This document shows positions 32,947 to 40,732 of a DNA stretch of 64,000 nucleotides, one piece after another. The DNA is taken from NCBI GenBank assembly GCA_003427395.1, contig BFEA01000294.1, forward strand, positions 1,716,582-1,780,581. The letters run 5' to 3'. Numbering within the stretch: position 1 is the stretch's first letter; every line of letters begins with the position of its first letter. The translations under genes and the position numbers were made by a program. The notes below the pieces were generated by a model. That model made no database searches, was not told where the DNA came from, and saw only the letters and a list, made by a program, of their open reading frames with translations. The DNA is from Chara braunii (Eukaryota > Streptophyta > Charophyceae > Charales > Characeae).

Positions 32947-34590
32947 CCCTGCAATATGCAGCATGTCAGTGGCGAGGAGCACAAGGGCAGGCGCTGACCT
33001 CAGGGAAAAAAAACAACAACTAATGTTCTATTGGAAATTGGAATACAAGAGTTTTTTCTTTTTGAAATTTGAATAAAAAGGGTACATGACGTATTTGAAT
33101 GCGTGTGCGTGTTCTATTTGCATACGTGTACCCTTTCTATTCGAATACAATGTGTACCCTTTCTATTCGAGAAAAGTGGACCCACACCATTTCAATTTCG
33201 AAATGTTCAAAACTCAAGGGCCGCCCTCACCTCAAAATTGCCCACCCTTCCGAACGACCGCTGATGTTGAAATTTCAATACCCTTGAAAGTCTCAGGGGG
33301 ATAAAACGCACCCCTGACGGGCTGCGAACTGATTGGTGTATTCACTTTTGGAGTGCTCTTTTGGGAAATGGGTGCTGATCCCCTGGTGCAAAGCTGATCT
33401 CATGCCATTGTTTGCTTTATGAGTTAGCCTTTATTTGTTCGAGTTTGATTCATCATGCAGCTTTCCTGGTTGCATCTACAAAGGAAATTAAAGGAACGGG
33501 ATCCGTCACTTCCTTTTGTCTTTTTGCAACCGTACGATGTTGAGCAGTAGATCTTGTGGGGCTAGGCTTCTTCAAATGCAATTGCTGCTAGGAGGAATTT
33601 CCATAAGGTAAATGCTGGAATGAGACTATGTCTGGCGGTGCACCATGGATTGGTATCGGGAGGTGTTCCATCCTTGACGTTAACACTGGTATGTTGTTAC
33701 GTTTGGCGGTGCCTTGGTATGGGATAGCAAGGTGTTCCAGATGTCTAGGCTCCCTACCCAGACCTGCTCATAGAAGGGAACAGGTGCTGCTTAGCTTCTT
33801 GTTTGTAGCCCCTCGCATGCTAATGCTTTCTTGCTGGGTGGATGGGACACTCTGTATGATCACCTACCCCTGTTCACTATGTCATGATATCATCTGCAGT
33901 GTGTGGGTGAAGTCTGCCCATGCGGGGCTGATGTGACTCTATGTGCAGTATGCAGAGGGATGTGGATGTGCATACAAGCAGGTGCAAGGTGTTTGTGGTG
34001 ATGCAATTGTGATGGGTAGAAGCCCTGATAAGTCTTGAATGATGCTGGAGTTCTGGAAGCTCTGATGTTTTGGATGTGGCAGCAGCTGCTTGTGTAATGC
34101 CCTGGGTTTGCATTGGGTTGTTAGCGATGTCTCCATCCATGGATAAACGTTGTAGTCATCTCAGCAATTTGTGTTCTTCTTCTCGCCGTCATTTTGTGAG
34201 CCATGGCCAGACCATGGATGGGAGGTGGTAGCAACTTCTTGTGTAATGCCGTGTATCACACTGGGTGATTAGTACTGATTACCGATGGTTCTGTGGATCC
34301 CTGAACATTATTGTCTCTCAGCATATTATTATCTGGGACTTCTTTTTCTGCTGTGAAGTTCTTCTTGCCTCCGATTTGTGATCCATTGTTGATTTTTTTT
34401 GTGCCTGGTGGTGGCATTGCGAACACACTGATCCATTGTTGATTGTCTCTGTGCCTGGTGGTGGCATTGCCAACAGACTAAGGATTCTCCACGGCAATAT
34501 AGAGGGATAGTTGATGCAGCGTTGACAATACGACAAGAGGAAGGGCTCCGGGCGTTTTACAAAGGCTGGCTTCCTTCTGTCATTGGAGTG
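15893..34590 (+). CDS. ADNT1: Mitochondrial adenine nucleotide carrier, ADNT1-like (partial, five exons)
   Basis: Joining 15893-15941, 16746-16909, 19207-19247, 32284-32393 and 34477-34590 gives one continuous frame across four GT-AG introns. The product has two carrier signatures, PLERMK ending repeat 1 and [10 protein letters not shown] in repeat 2. It also has [20 protein letters not shown] and [12 protein letters not shown], the second-half motifs of each repeat. The run [15 protein letters not shown] and the linker before [21 protein letters not shown] fit plant ADNT1 better than the CoA or ATP-Mg/Pi carriers; that ranking is from family knowledge. ADNT1 exchanges ATP for AMP across the inner mitochondrial membrane. 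The N-terminal exon(s) and all of repeat 3 are not seen. Introns are 804, 2297, 13036 and 2083 bp, and the next exceeds 29 kb. Element E fills most of the third. Confidence 0.87.
16746..16909 (+). CDS. ADNT1: ADNT1-like exon: matrix helix and helix 2 of repeat 1
   Basis: The acceptor is TTCCAG and the donor GTAGGT. It starts in phase 0 with [11 protein letters not shown] and runs through [19 protein letters not shown] and [17 protein letters not shown], ending after two bases of a codon. It carries the EG-x-x-FFKGNG matrix-helix motif. Confidence 0.92.
16910..19206 (+). other. ADNT1-like intron (2.3 kb)
   Basis: It starts GTAGGT and ends CTGCAG. A 192-codon - strand ORF at 16929-17507 has no family motif and is treated as chance. 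A roughly 33-bp tandem duplication (GATTAGCAAGRKTCAAGAGG) lies at 17489-17550. Confidence 0.75.
19207..19247 (+). CDS. ADNT1: ADNT1-like 41-nt micro-exon: linker between repeats 1 and 2
   Basis: The acceptor TCTCCTGCAG precedes it and the donor GTAGGG follows. The split codons on both sides are completed exactly (AA+T and G+AG), giving [15 protein letters not shown] between the flanking exons. The length and pattern match the linker of plant ADNT1 proteins. It is too short for ordinary ORF scanning and was found by phase matching. Confidence 0.8.
20405..20533. repeat. Three spaced tRNA T-arm-like hairpins
   Basis: Units at 20405-20422, 20458-20476 and 20513-20533 each form CCTGGGAT/CCAGGGAT, a short loop, and a complementary arm, at 53-55 bp spacing. 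The loop and stem resemble a tRNA T-arm/B box. No full tRNA can be folded. Confidence 0.5.
20611..20700 (-). pseudogene. U6 snRNA pseudogene
   Basis: On the - strand the sequence contains TACAGAGAAGATTAG (the invariant ACAGAGA region) followed by TTGCCCCTG and CAAGGATTACA, then ACAAATTGAGA, in the order of U6 snRNA. Several conserved bases differ (GTGTTGCCCC for GCATGGCCCC), and the 5' domain before ACAGAGA does not match. It has no recognisable U6 promoter, so it is probably a retroposed, dead copy. Confidence 0.75.
20749..20850. repeat. (AG)n and (TG)n microsatellites
   Basis: An AG run at about 20749-20769 is followed by an imperfect TG-rich run to about 20850, with a T-run at about 20911-20930. 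Confidence 0.85.
21270..22469 (-). repeat. 3' LTR of element E
   Basis: It begins TGTTATGATCCTGGCC and ends GGTCATCACA on the + strand and matches 29784-31134. A polypurine tract (AAGGGGGGAGTAG on the - strand) lies just inside it at 22470-22482. Confidence 0.9.
22646..24103 (-). pseudogene. Element E integrase and C-terminal domain
   Basis: The 337-codon frame (24103-23090) has the HHCC finger ([17 protein letters not shown]), then [17 protein letters not shown] and a NGLAEEIN motif that supply the D, D and E of the catalytic core. It continues after a stop in another frame at 23083-22646 with [34 protein letters not shown] and a HEIDRIKQH tail. One stop between the two parts is the only obvious break. 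This is the best preserved integrase in the window. Confidence 0.87.
24164..25298 (-). pseudogene. Element E reverse transcriptase and RNase H
   Basis: The RT frame 25298-24810 reads from [20 protein letters not shown] through [24 protein letters not shown] and [14 protein letters not shown]. The YxDD box is lost: the sequence reads YLNN followed by a frameshift that rejoins ILIFSKS in another frame. The downstream part (24784-24491) holds [15 protein letters not shown]. RNase H follows ([34 protein letters not shown]). The enzyme cannot be active. Confidence 0.85.
25813..26112 (-). pseudogene. Element E protease remnant
   Basis: The frame contains [12 protein letters not shown], the position of the D[ST]GA active site of gypsy proteases, here DFGA, and later [10 protein letters not shown], the conserved ILG-type C-terminal motif. 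It lies between the CCHC knuckle and RT. Confidence 0.7.
26330..28407 (-). pseudogene. Element E Gag with CCHC knuckle
   Basis: The N-terminus lies at about 28270 ([20 protein letters not shown]). A capsid-like middle at 27805-27254 includes [20 protein letters not shown] and [25 protein letters not shown] tail at 26767-27250 is rich in Arg/Gln. The knuckle [14 protein letters not shown] (CX2CX4HX4C) lies at about 26360-26400. The tail coding region is duplicated in tandem (period about 316 bp), with a further roughly 76-bp duplication at 27035-27150. Several stops and frame changes are present. Confidence 0.75.
28408..29770 (-). other. Leader of element E
   Basis: No gene recognised between the primer site and gag. 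It holds an inverted pair of telomere-like repeats at 29689-29736. Confidence 0.6.
29771..29782 (-). other. Primer-binding site of element E (tRNA-iMet)
   Basis: On the - strand it reads TGGTATCAGAGC, the exact plant initiator tRNA-Met primer sequence, one base inside the 5' LTR. Confidence 0.92.
29784..31134 (-). repeat. 5' LTR of element E
   Basis: Partner of 21270-22469. It is longer because it contains an internal tandem duplication of about 103 bp (copies near 30723 and 30826) plus a small duplication near 30391-30430. Confidence 0.9.
31135..32283 (+). other. ADNT1-like intron, part after element E, with internal duplication
   Basis: A stretch of about 90 bases at 31224-31320 (ACTGAGTGMTGTCTG, TGGAAATGAAGCCAAGGTGC) recurs diverged at 31443-31530, a spacing of about 220 bp. 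The 31150-31205 segment also matches the left flank of element E at 21189-21267. No gene is seen. Confidence 0.6.
32284..32393 (+). CDS. ADNT1: ADNT1-like exon: helix 3, second carrier signature
   Basis: The acceptor is TTTTGCAG and the donor GTATGT. After two bases that complete a codon it reads [33 protein letters not shown] and TVQ, ending in phase 0. PLDMVR is the second carrier signature. Confidence 0.9.
32394..34476 (+). other. ADNT1-like intron (2.1 kb)
   Basis: It starts GTATGT and ends CCAACAG. It contains a TG/AG microsatellite and the duplicated acceptor block at 34380-34479. No gene seen. Confidence 0.8.
32889..32946. repeat. (TG)n(AG)n microsatellite
   Basis: A pure TG run of about 32 bases passes into an AG run of about 24 bases. 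Confidence 0.95.
34380..34479 (+). repeat. Tandem 50-bp duplication ending at a splice acceptor
   Basis: Copy 1 (34380-34429) and copy 2 (34430-34479) share GATCCATTGTTGATT, TGTGCCTGGTGGTGGCATTG and AACA. Copy 2 ends CCAACAG|ACT, the acceptor and first codon of the following exon. Copy 1 reads CGAACAC|ACT at that position and has lost the AG. Confidence 0.85.
34477..34590 (+). CDS. ADNT1: ADNT1-like exon: matrix helix of repeat 2
   Basis: The acceptor is CCAACAG and the donor GTGAGT. The 38 codons include [20 protein letters not shown] and [14 protein letters not shown]. The next exon should begin with the helix-4 VPYVGL-like segment; it is not in the window. The acceptor sits at the end of a tandemly duplicated 50-bp block. 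Confidence 0.92.
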
Positions 34591-35336
34591 GTGAGTTTTA
34601 ACTCGTCAACATGTAGGCCCACGCTGTTTTTGTTTTCCCTTGTTTTTCTTTTTTTCCTGGAAACCGGGTCCATCATCCCATTACATTAGATTGAGCACAG
34701 TGTTTTTCATATTTTACAGAGTTATGTGCTTGGAGGCATTAGCTGCTTGTGATCCAGAAAGACTGCCTGTGGCCTAGGAAGACCTCTTCACCCCCCTTTG
34801 GGTGCCAAATAATGTATGCGGCCATCTTTGCTGACGTCTGAAAGAACTAGGGGCTGTGGGACCAAAGTCCTGCAGACAGTACCACCCACAGTACCACCCT
34901 GGTAAACAGTTTCATGGCGACATACAGATTCTCCATGTGGAAGCATGGTGCACATGCCAATGTTGATGAACAGATCATAAAAAAGATTCCCACGACCGAG
35001 CCTTGATCAACAATGCATTCACACTGGCACACTGTGGGTTTCCAATAACTTGAACAGTAAAAGAAGAGGATGCAAGCCATAAAGGACTACAAGCTGTGCT
35101 TCCATGATTGGACAAGGACTGAAGCGTCTTTTCAACTATGGCCACCATTGGACTTCCCGGACCTGTTCCCACCTTAGGAGCTTTCACTGATGGATCTAGA
35201 ATGGGACGGGGGAGAGTGAGACGGACAAAATTCCTCAAGAACAGCGGCAAGACACAGAGGGCGACTATACTCAGCAACACACAGGCCAGGAAAATAAGTG
35301 AAGCTAGAGTGTATGCATACCTCTGTAAGTAATTTA
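34591..35336. other. ADNT1-like intron start; - strand ORF of unknown status
   Basis: After the exon donor no further carrier exon was found. A - strand ORF (35349-34975) has one probable membrane helix (TLASLIFLACVLLSIVALCV) followed by a Pro/Gly-rich segment. An AG acceptor-like site lies near 35325 on that strand. No family is recognised, and its first codons fall in the LTR of element D, so it may be chance. Confidence 0.35.
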
Positions 35337-35750
35337 TGCAATGACCCATGCAGTTAGCCCGTGGAATGTCTAAGGGCCTCGCCAGGCCACACCCAGACCC
35401 AGGCTGAAGGGGAGAAAAGACCCCTACGTGGAATCACGGCCTGAGCGGACAACAATTGACCAAAGTCAACTGCCCGATGTCCAACAGTCAAAGTCAAAAT
35501 GGACCCCCACGTGGAATCAGGGTCTGGAGGGGAAGCCCGGAGGAGTGGGTAATGATTGGGCTACTCTTGTGTGGTCTCTGATTACCTCTTCCACCCTCTC
35601 CTTTGTCTATTCCCCCTTCACTCTCTTCGTCTATTGGTAATGAGATAGTGTTTCAGATATCACTTTCACGATAACTGGAGACATTGTGCAGATCTGAGTC
35701 TACTTGTGCTTCGACGTCTGACGAGTATCTTCCAGTCTGGGTTCATTACA
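35337..35750 (+). repeat. 5' LTR of element D (internally deleted)
   Basis: It matches both ends of the 3' LTR but lacks about 660 bp of its middle. The join lies after CAAAATGGACCC. Confidence 0.88.
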
Positions 35751-35753
35751 ATT

Positions 35754-35765
35754 TGGTATCGGAGC
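35754..35765 (+). other. Primer-binding site of element D (tRNA-iMet type)
   Basis: TGGTATCGGAGC lies three bases after the 5' LTR, one base from the plant initiator tRNA-Met primer sequence. Confidence 0.88.
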
Positions 35766-35984
35766 ATACCTCCTTCATCGCGATCTGCTGTCAGGTGCTG
35801 AAGTGGCACCCAGGTAAGTGGGAGGTGCCGCACGTGCAGGAAGGAAATGTGTTTATTAATGCGCGCGGTAATACTGCAGGTCTAGACATCGAGTACCGCA
35901 CGTGTGTGCAGCCTCCCTTCAAGGTGATGACATGGATACACTGAAGACATTGCGATACGGACGAGAGCTCTGTTGGCAACAGGC

Positions 35985-36300
35985 TGACGTGGCGCTGGTC
36001 AAGAGAGAGAGTGGATATTGGGACCGATGATGTGGTGCGTTGCCTATGTGGCATGGGGATGCTGATGTGGCATTCTGTACTGCAGGGCATAGTCTGACGT
36101 GGCACATACCTGTGTTGGGATTGCCTGCTGATGAAGCGCTGCACACTCTGAGCTGATGTGGCATAGCAGCGTTGTATGTGTCTGCAGACCATGTATTGCT
36201 GACATGGCATCCCCCTCGTAGACCTTCCAGGTCCTTGACACTGACGTGGCAGATTCTGTAGAGCTGCTGTGTTGTCATTCCAGGGGTGACACGTGGCATG
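35985..36300. promoter_or_regulatory. Array of TGACGTGGC-like motifs in the leader of element D
   Basis: TGACGTGGC occurs exactly at 35985, 36095 and 36242. Single-transition variants occur at 36063 and 36154 (TGATGTGGC) and 36200 (TGACATGGC), and ACGTGGC at about 36291. This core matches the hybrid C/G-box bound by plant bZIP factors. Related motifs recur in the middle of the 3' LTR (45635-45780) and in the LTR of element C (53160-53290). Function is inferred from motif and clustering only. Confidence 0.45.
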
Positions 36301-36727
36301 CATGGCATGCTGCTGTGGGTGAGGTGTTGATTGTGCACTTGTGTGCTGGCAGACGGTACGGCTTCGCAATTTGCTGTAGTGTCGCGTGCTGGTTCTTGTG
36401 TTTGGCTGCATTGGTTCTGCAGATGGTACAGCTGTAGAGAAAGGAAGGCTGACCCTTCATTGTTGATTGGTTGTGTTGGCTGACTTACTCACCTGCTTGA
36501 CTGTTTTGTGGTTGCTGTGCATACTCACATGTGTGCTGTTGTCTTGATCACACTGGTCGTGGCTGCGGTACCTGTACACTTTCTGTAGGACGTCATCACA
36601 TAGAACAGACAGCAAGTTAGAATTAGAAATCAATTGAGAATTTGTTTCTTCTTATCTGCCTCGATTATTTCTTGTTGTAGAAATTGCGTGTGCTGTGGAA
36701 TTTATTTTTGTCTTTTAATTTTATTTA

Positions 36728-37054
36728 TTGTGCGGCATTCACACACTGGGGAAAATGACTTATCTTTCGAAATGTCTGCGTGCCTCCATTCTCATCGGGT
36801 TCATACCTCTCTTCTTTCCCATCCCTCTCACCGTCTATGCTGATGGAGAAGGGGGGGAGCTCAAGACTCGTGGTCAGGTTGATGCGAGAAGGCAGACTCT
36901 CATAGGCCTTCTTCGCCAGTTACTCGAGGAAATACACGATGCCGGTCCAGAAGCTGGACGGCTGGTGCATGGACGGTTCAATCTGCGTGCTGCAGAAGGT
37001 GAACTGGAGAAAGCAAAGACAGCGTTGAGATGCTGGAAACCGGGAAGAGTCTAG
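36728..37054 (+). pseudogene. Possible N-terminal Gag region of element D
   Basis: This open frame encodes a hydrophobic stretch followed by a charged helical segment (GQVDARRQTLIGLLRQLLEE, RAAEGELEKAKTALRCW). A second charged, Glu/Lys-rich frame at 38832-39015 continues after the hAT insertion (LEKKIDSNSALLETVSRLLK). Both lie where gag should begin. Similarity to a known Gag was not recognised, so the call rests on position. Confidence 0.35.
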
Positions 37055-37334
37055 GAACTCATTAAGCAAGCAACTCGTTAAGCAAGGGCGGATGGCCCTT
37101 GACCGTTACGTCGTCGAGAATCTGGAAAAGATGGACGAGAAGAGAAAAGTGAAAGAAAAAGAAAGAGGAAAGAAAGGAAACAAAATTGTTTGTGGAGATA
37201 ATGGAGGAAAACGTCAGGCAAGTAGAAAATAATAAAGGAATAAAGAAGGAAGATTGAGGAATTCCGGAGAAAGCAACAAGAGTAAGAAGAAGAAAGAATG
37301 ATGGATGAACTCGGACATAAATTGCACTTTGAAG

Positions 37335-38775
37335 CAGGGCTGGGCCGGCAACCGGCCGGTCGAGCTGGCCCGGGCTATAAGGGGGGTCAACCGGCAAACT
37401 AGATGGCCCAAAAAAATGCCCGAATTTTTTTCATTTTTTTTTTCGCTGGATCCGACTGCGCTTGCCGAGATCTGTCGGATTCTGCAATAAAACTTTGAAT
37501 GTTGGAATTTTTTTTTTGGGGTGTGCCGGGGGGGGGGGGGGGGGGGGGGNGGGGGGCAGGGGAAGGAGGAGGAGGAGGAAGAAGAAATGACGAAGAAGAG
37601 GGGAAAGAAGAAGAGGGAGAAGAAGAAGATGATGGAGAAGAGGGAGGAGGAGGAGGAAGAAAATGACGAAGAAGAGGGGAGAGAAGAGGAGGAGGAGGGA
37701 GAAGAAGAAGACGAGGAGGAGGAAGAAAATGACGAAGAAGAGGGGAGAGAGGAAGAGGAGGAGGAGGAAGAGGAAGAAGAAGAATAAAGAAAAACGCAAG
37801 GGAGTTCGAGCACCAACGGAGAATAAATAAATAAATAAACGGTTATGGCTAACGGAGGAGGTGGAGAAGAAGAGGAGGAGGAGGAGCCGGAAGAAGAAGA
37901 AGTAGAAGAAGAAGAAGAAGAGGGAGGAGAAGAAGAGGAGGAGGAGGAGGTGGAAGAAGAAAATGACGAAGAAGAGGAGGGAGAACAAGAAACAGAAGAA
38001 TAAGAACGCAAGGGAGTTGAAGCAGCAGCGGAAAAATAAATAAAAAAATTTAACGGGAATGGCTAACGGAGGAGGAGGAGAAGAGGAGGAGGAGGAAGAA
38101 GAACGCAAGCCGATGGGTAAGAGAGGAGGACTAGAAGAGGAGGAGATAGAAGCAGAAGAAAAATAAGAAGAAAAAGAAGCAGCGGAGGACGGCTATGACT
38201 AACTGGCGAGGAGAGTGACCGCTAAGAAGAAGAAGAAGAAAAAACAAACCTGGGGGCGTGATGGAGTGGCTTGTAGGCGGGGGGCGCGATTGCGCGGCTG
38301 GCTGGCAGAGGCGACAATGGCAATGCTGCACCCCTGGATGATCTACCGACGATGGCACGGCTGGCTGGCGGTGGTGATGATGGCGTGGCTGGCTGTTCGA
38401 GGCGACAACGGAGCAGCTACACAGACTGGAGGTGAGCGGGGTTGATAGCACGATGCATTTTCCCCTGCTGCGCGATTCAATTTTCCGCCACTGATTCGAA
38501 ACAGTGGCGGATCTTTGCCGCTGGTCTGCGACAATCGGCGGCCAAGATTGGCCACTTTTTGGACTTTGAAAATCCCGGCCTACAGGACCCGGTTTCGTAA
38601 TTGCGGCGCCCACGAGACCTCTGCAACAAGTGCGAGCCGCCAAAAAAAAACTTCAAGCCGCAGTAAAAATGCGATGGGGGTGACAGGGAGGGAACCGGCC
38701 TGGGCCATCGGCTGGTCCAACCGGGAGGACCATGGATGGGGTAGGGGTCCCCAGTCCATCCGCGGACCAGCCCTG
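37335..38775. mobile_element. hAT-like non-autonomous DNA transposon
   Basis: The termini CAGGGCTGG and CCAGCCCTG are inverted repeats, extended with one mismatch to CAGGGCTGGNCC. They are flanked by a perfect 8-bp duplication, CTTTGAAG (37327-37334 and 38776-38783). CAGGG ends with an 8-bp duplication are the hallmark of hAT elements. There is no transposase. The interior is a G-run with one undetermined base at 37550, a long GGA/GAA tract and GC-rich ends. Confidence 0.82.
37531..38235. repeat. Poly-G and GGA/GAA-rich tract inside the hAT-like element
   Basis: Purine-only GGA, GAA and GAGGA repeats dominate, broken at 37787-37860 and 38003-38080. Long ORFs here encode only Glu-rich or, on the other strand, Ser/Leu/Phe-rich low complexity and are not genes. 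Confidence 0.9.
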
Positions 38776-39259
38776 CTTTGAAGAAGCAGGCAGTGAACTT
38801 GCAACCATTGTACTGTCTATAATGGTTTATCTTGTCCATCCTGGAAAAGAAGATTGATAGCAACAGTGCCTTATTGGAGACAGTGTCTAGATTGTTGAAA
38901 GGAAGGGATAAGGTAAGAATTGAGGAGGAGACCCGGGGGGAGGAAGTCGAGAAGGAACCCCAAGAAACTAATGAAGGATGGAAACAAGAACCTGCAAAAA
39001 AGGAAGAACTAGCTTAAACCACCAGTTCCTACCTGTTCTTCAGGACCGATCCTCATTTTTGCCTGCGCGCCGATTTTTGCCGAGCCTGCGGGGAGGGGGG
39101 AAAAATATGGGACATCTGCTGCTGCAAGCAGGTACCGCCCCTTAAACAGGCCGTCGTTTTCTTGTTTCCACTCATGCACTGAATGCTCCCGTGAAGATAT
39201 TCTTCCAACAAAAAAAAAGGGGGGGGGGGAAGGGGGAAACGGGAAACCAGCATCTGAGC

Positions 39260-40220
39260 CTGATTGTCCTAAGATTCATCCCACTTCGTGCAGAAGTGAA
39301 GCCAGATACATGATTGGGATAGCAACGTTACAGTCTCTCTGTGAGCTGAGGCAATGAATGCTCCCCGTCTGTCATGGGGAGCAAGTGCACAAAGAGCCAA
39401 CGATCTTCTTCGGAGTTTTTCCCAAAAAAAAAAAGAAAAAAAAAAGGGGAAACTAGAAACCAGCATCTGAACGTGATTGCCCTAAGATTCATCCCACTTC
39501 GTGCAAAAGTGATGCCAGATGCATGATTCGAATTTGCAATGTTACAGTCTCTCTGGGAGCTGAGGCAATGAATGCTCCCCGTCTGTCACAGGGAGCAGGT
39601 GCAGAAACAGCCAACGATCTTCTTCGACAAGCAGCAGCTAATTCAGGACTCCACTTGGTAGCCTCTCGAATAATTTCATTACCTTCACGAGCTAAATCTC
39701 TTCCATCATTGCGTGCTTGTACGCAAGCTTCCAAAGCTACTTGGTTAGCTACAGCTCCTGGAGCATTTCCCCAAGGATGGCCTAAAGTACCCCCTCCAAT
39801 TTGTAATACTGAATCGTCACCAAAAATTTCAGTTAATGCAGGCATATGCCAAACATGAATTCCACCTGAAGCTACAGGTAATACACCTGGTAAAGAAATT
39901 CTTCCCCCCCAAAAAAAAGAGCAAAAAAAGAAAGGGGGAAACGATAAATCAGCATCTGAAGGTGATTGCCCTAAGATTCATCCCACTTCGTGCAAAAGTG
40001 ATGCCAGATACATGATTCGAATTTGCATCGTGACAGTCTCTCTGGGAGCTGAGGCAATGAATGCTCCCCGCCTGTCACGGAGAGCGAGTGCAGAAATAGC
40101 CAACGATCTCCTTCGGAGTTCTTCCCAAAAAAAAAAAGAAAAAAAAAAAGGGGGAAACAAGAAACCAGCATCTGAACGTGATTGCCCCCAGATTCATATG
40201 AGGGGGTGCAGAAATGAAGC
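39260..40220. repeat. Tandem array of ~214-bp units with A-runs
   Basis: The landmark AAGATTCATCCCACTTCGTG occurs at 39271, 39484 and 39973, with a diverged copy near 40188. Spacing is 213, 489 and 215 bp; the 489 is one unit plus about 275 bp of rbcL. Each unit ends in TTCCC followed by A-runs and a GGGGAAAC block. Confidence 0.85.
39627..39901 (-). pseudogene. rbcL: rbcL fragment of plastid origin (NUPT)
   Basis: On the - strand an open frame encodes part of the C-terminal domain of the RuBisCO large subunit. It runs from [17 protein letters not shown] through [59 protein letters not shown] and [14 protein letters not shown]. That is about 90 of roughly 475 residues, without start or stop. 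The high A+T third positions match plastid codon use. It is bounded on both sides by one tandem-repeat unit, so it is an isolated nuclear insertion and makes no enzyme. Confidence 0.95.
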
Positions 40221-40732
40221 CAAATACATTATTCCCAAAAAAAAAGAAAACAAAGAAAGAAAAGCAATGATCTCTCTTTATTTTTTCCTCGTCCGTTTTC
40301 CTTTTTGTTTTCTTTTCCCTCCTTCCTACCACTGCCCACTTGTTTCCACATTGCACACCACGAGGACATCTTGCAGTCCTTGTGGGAGGTTCCCATAGGG
40401 CCACCAGCTTCCTGCCCCATTGCCATGCCAATCCTCTCCCGACCCCCCTAAAGTTGCGGCGCGTTAACGGCCGCAACTTTTTTTAATAGCTGGGCGAGGT
40501 ACTGGTGGTTTAAGAAGTAGAAAAACTAGAGAGGAAAGAGAAAGTGAAAATGAAGTTGCCGTTTACGTACAAAATAAGAAATATGAAAATTTATTGTTGT
40601 GGATTGCAGAAATCCAGATCTATTGCGGGACCGCACCTGCCGAGCCTGAGAGTCAGGTGGCCTTCTCAACATCTTGTTTGGGAGGAGTGGCCAAGGAATG
40701 GGGGTACTGTCCGAAGCTAACGCTGCTGGCTT

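Larger units (their letters stand above)
39018..40509. mobile_element. TTAA-flanked DNA transposon carrying plastid DNA
   Basis: It is bracketed by TTAA (39014-39017 and 40510-40513) with inverted ends ACCACCAGT followed by [TA]CCT. The subterminal TTTTTGCCGAGCCTG block matches the element at 14524. The interior is a tandem array of roughly 214-bp units, one of which contains an rbcL fragment. No transposase is present. It interrupts the gag region of element D. Confidence 0.75.

Noticed and set aside
37214-38108. Very long Ser/Leu/Phe-rich or Glu-rich ORFs
   Set aside because: They are translations of GGA/GAA repeats inside a hAT-like transposon and cross an undetermined base.
39523-39858. 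+ strand ORF over the plastid fragment
   Set aside because: The antisense strand of rbcL; the - strand reading is unambiguous.
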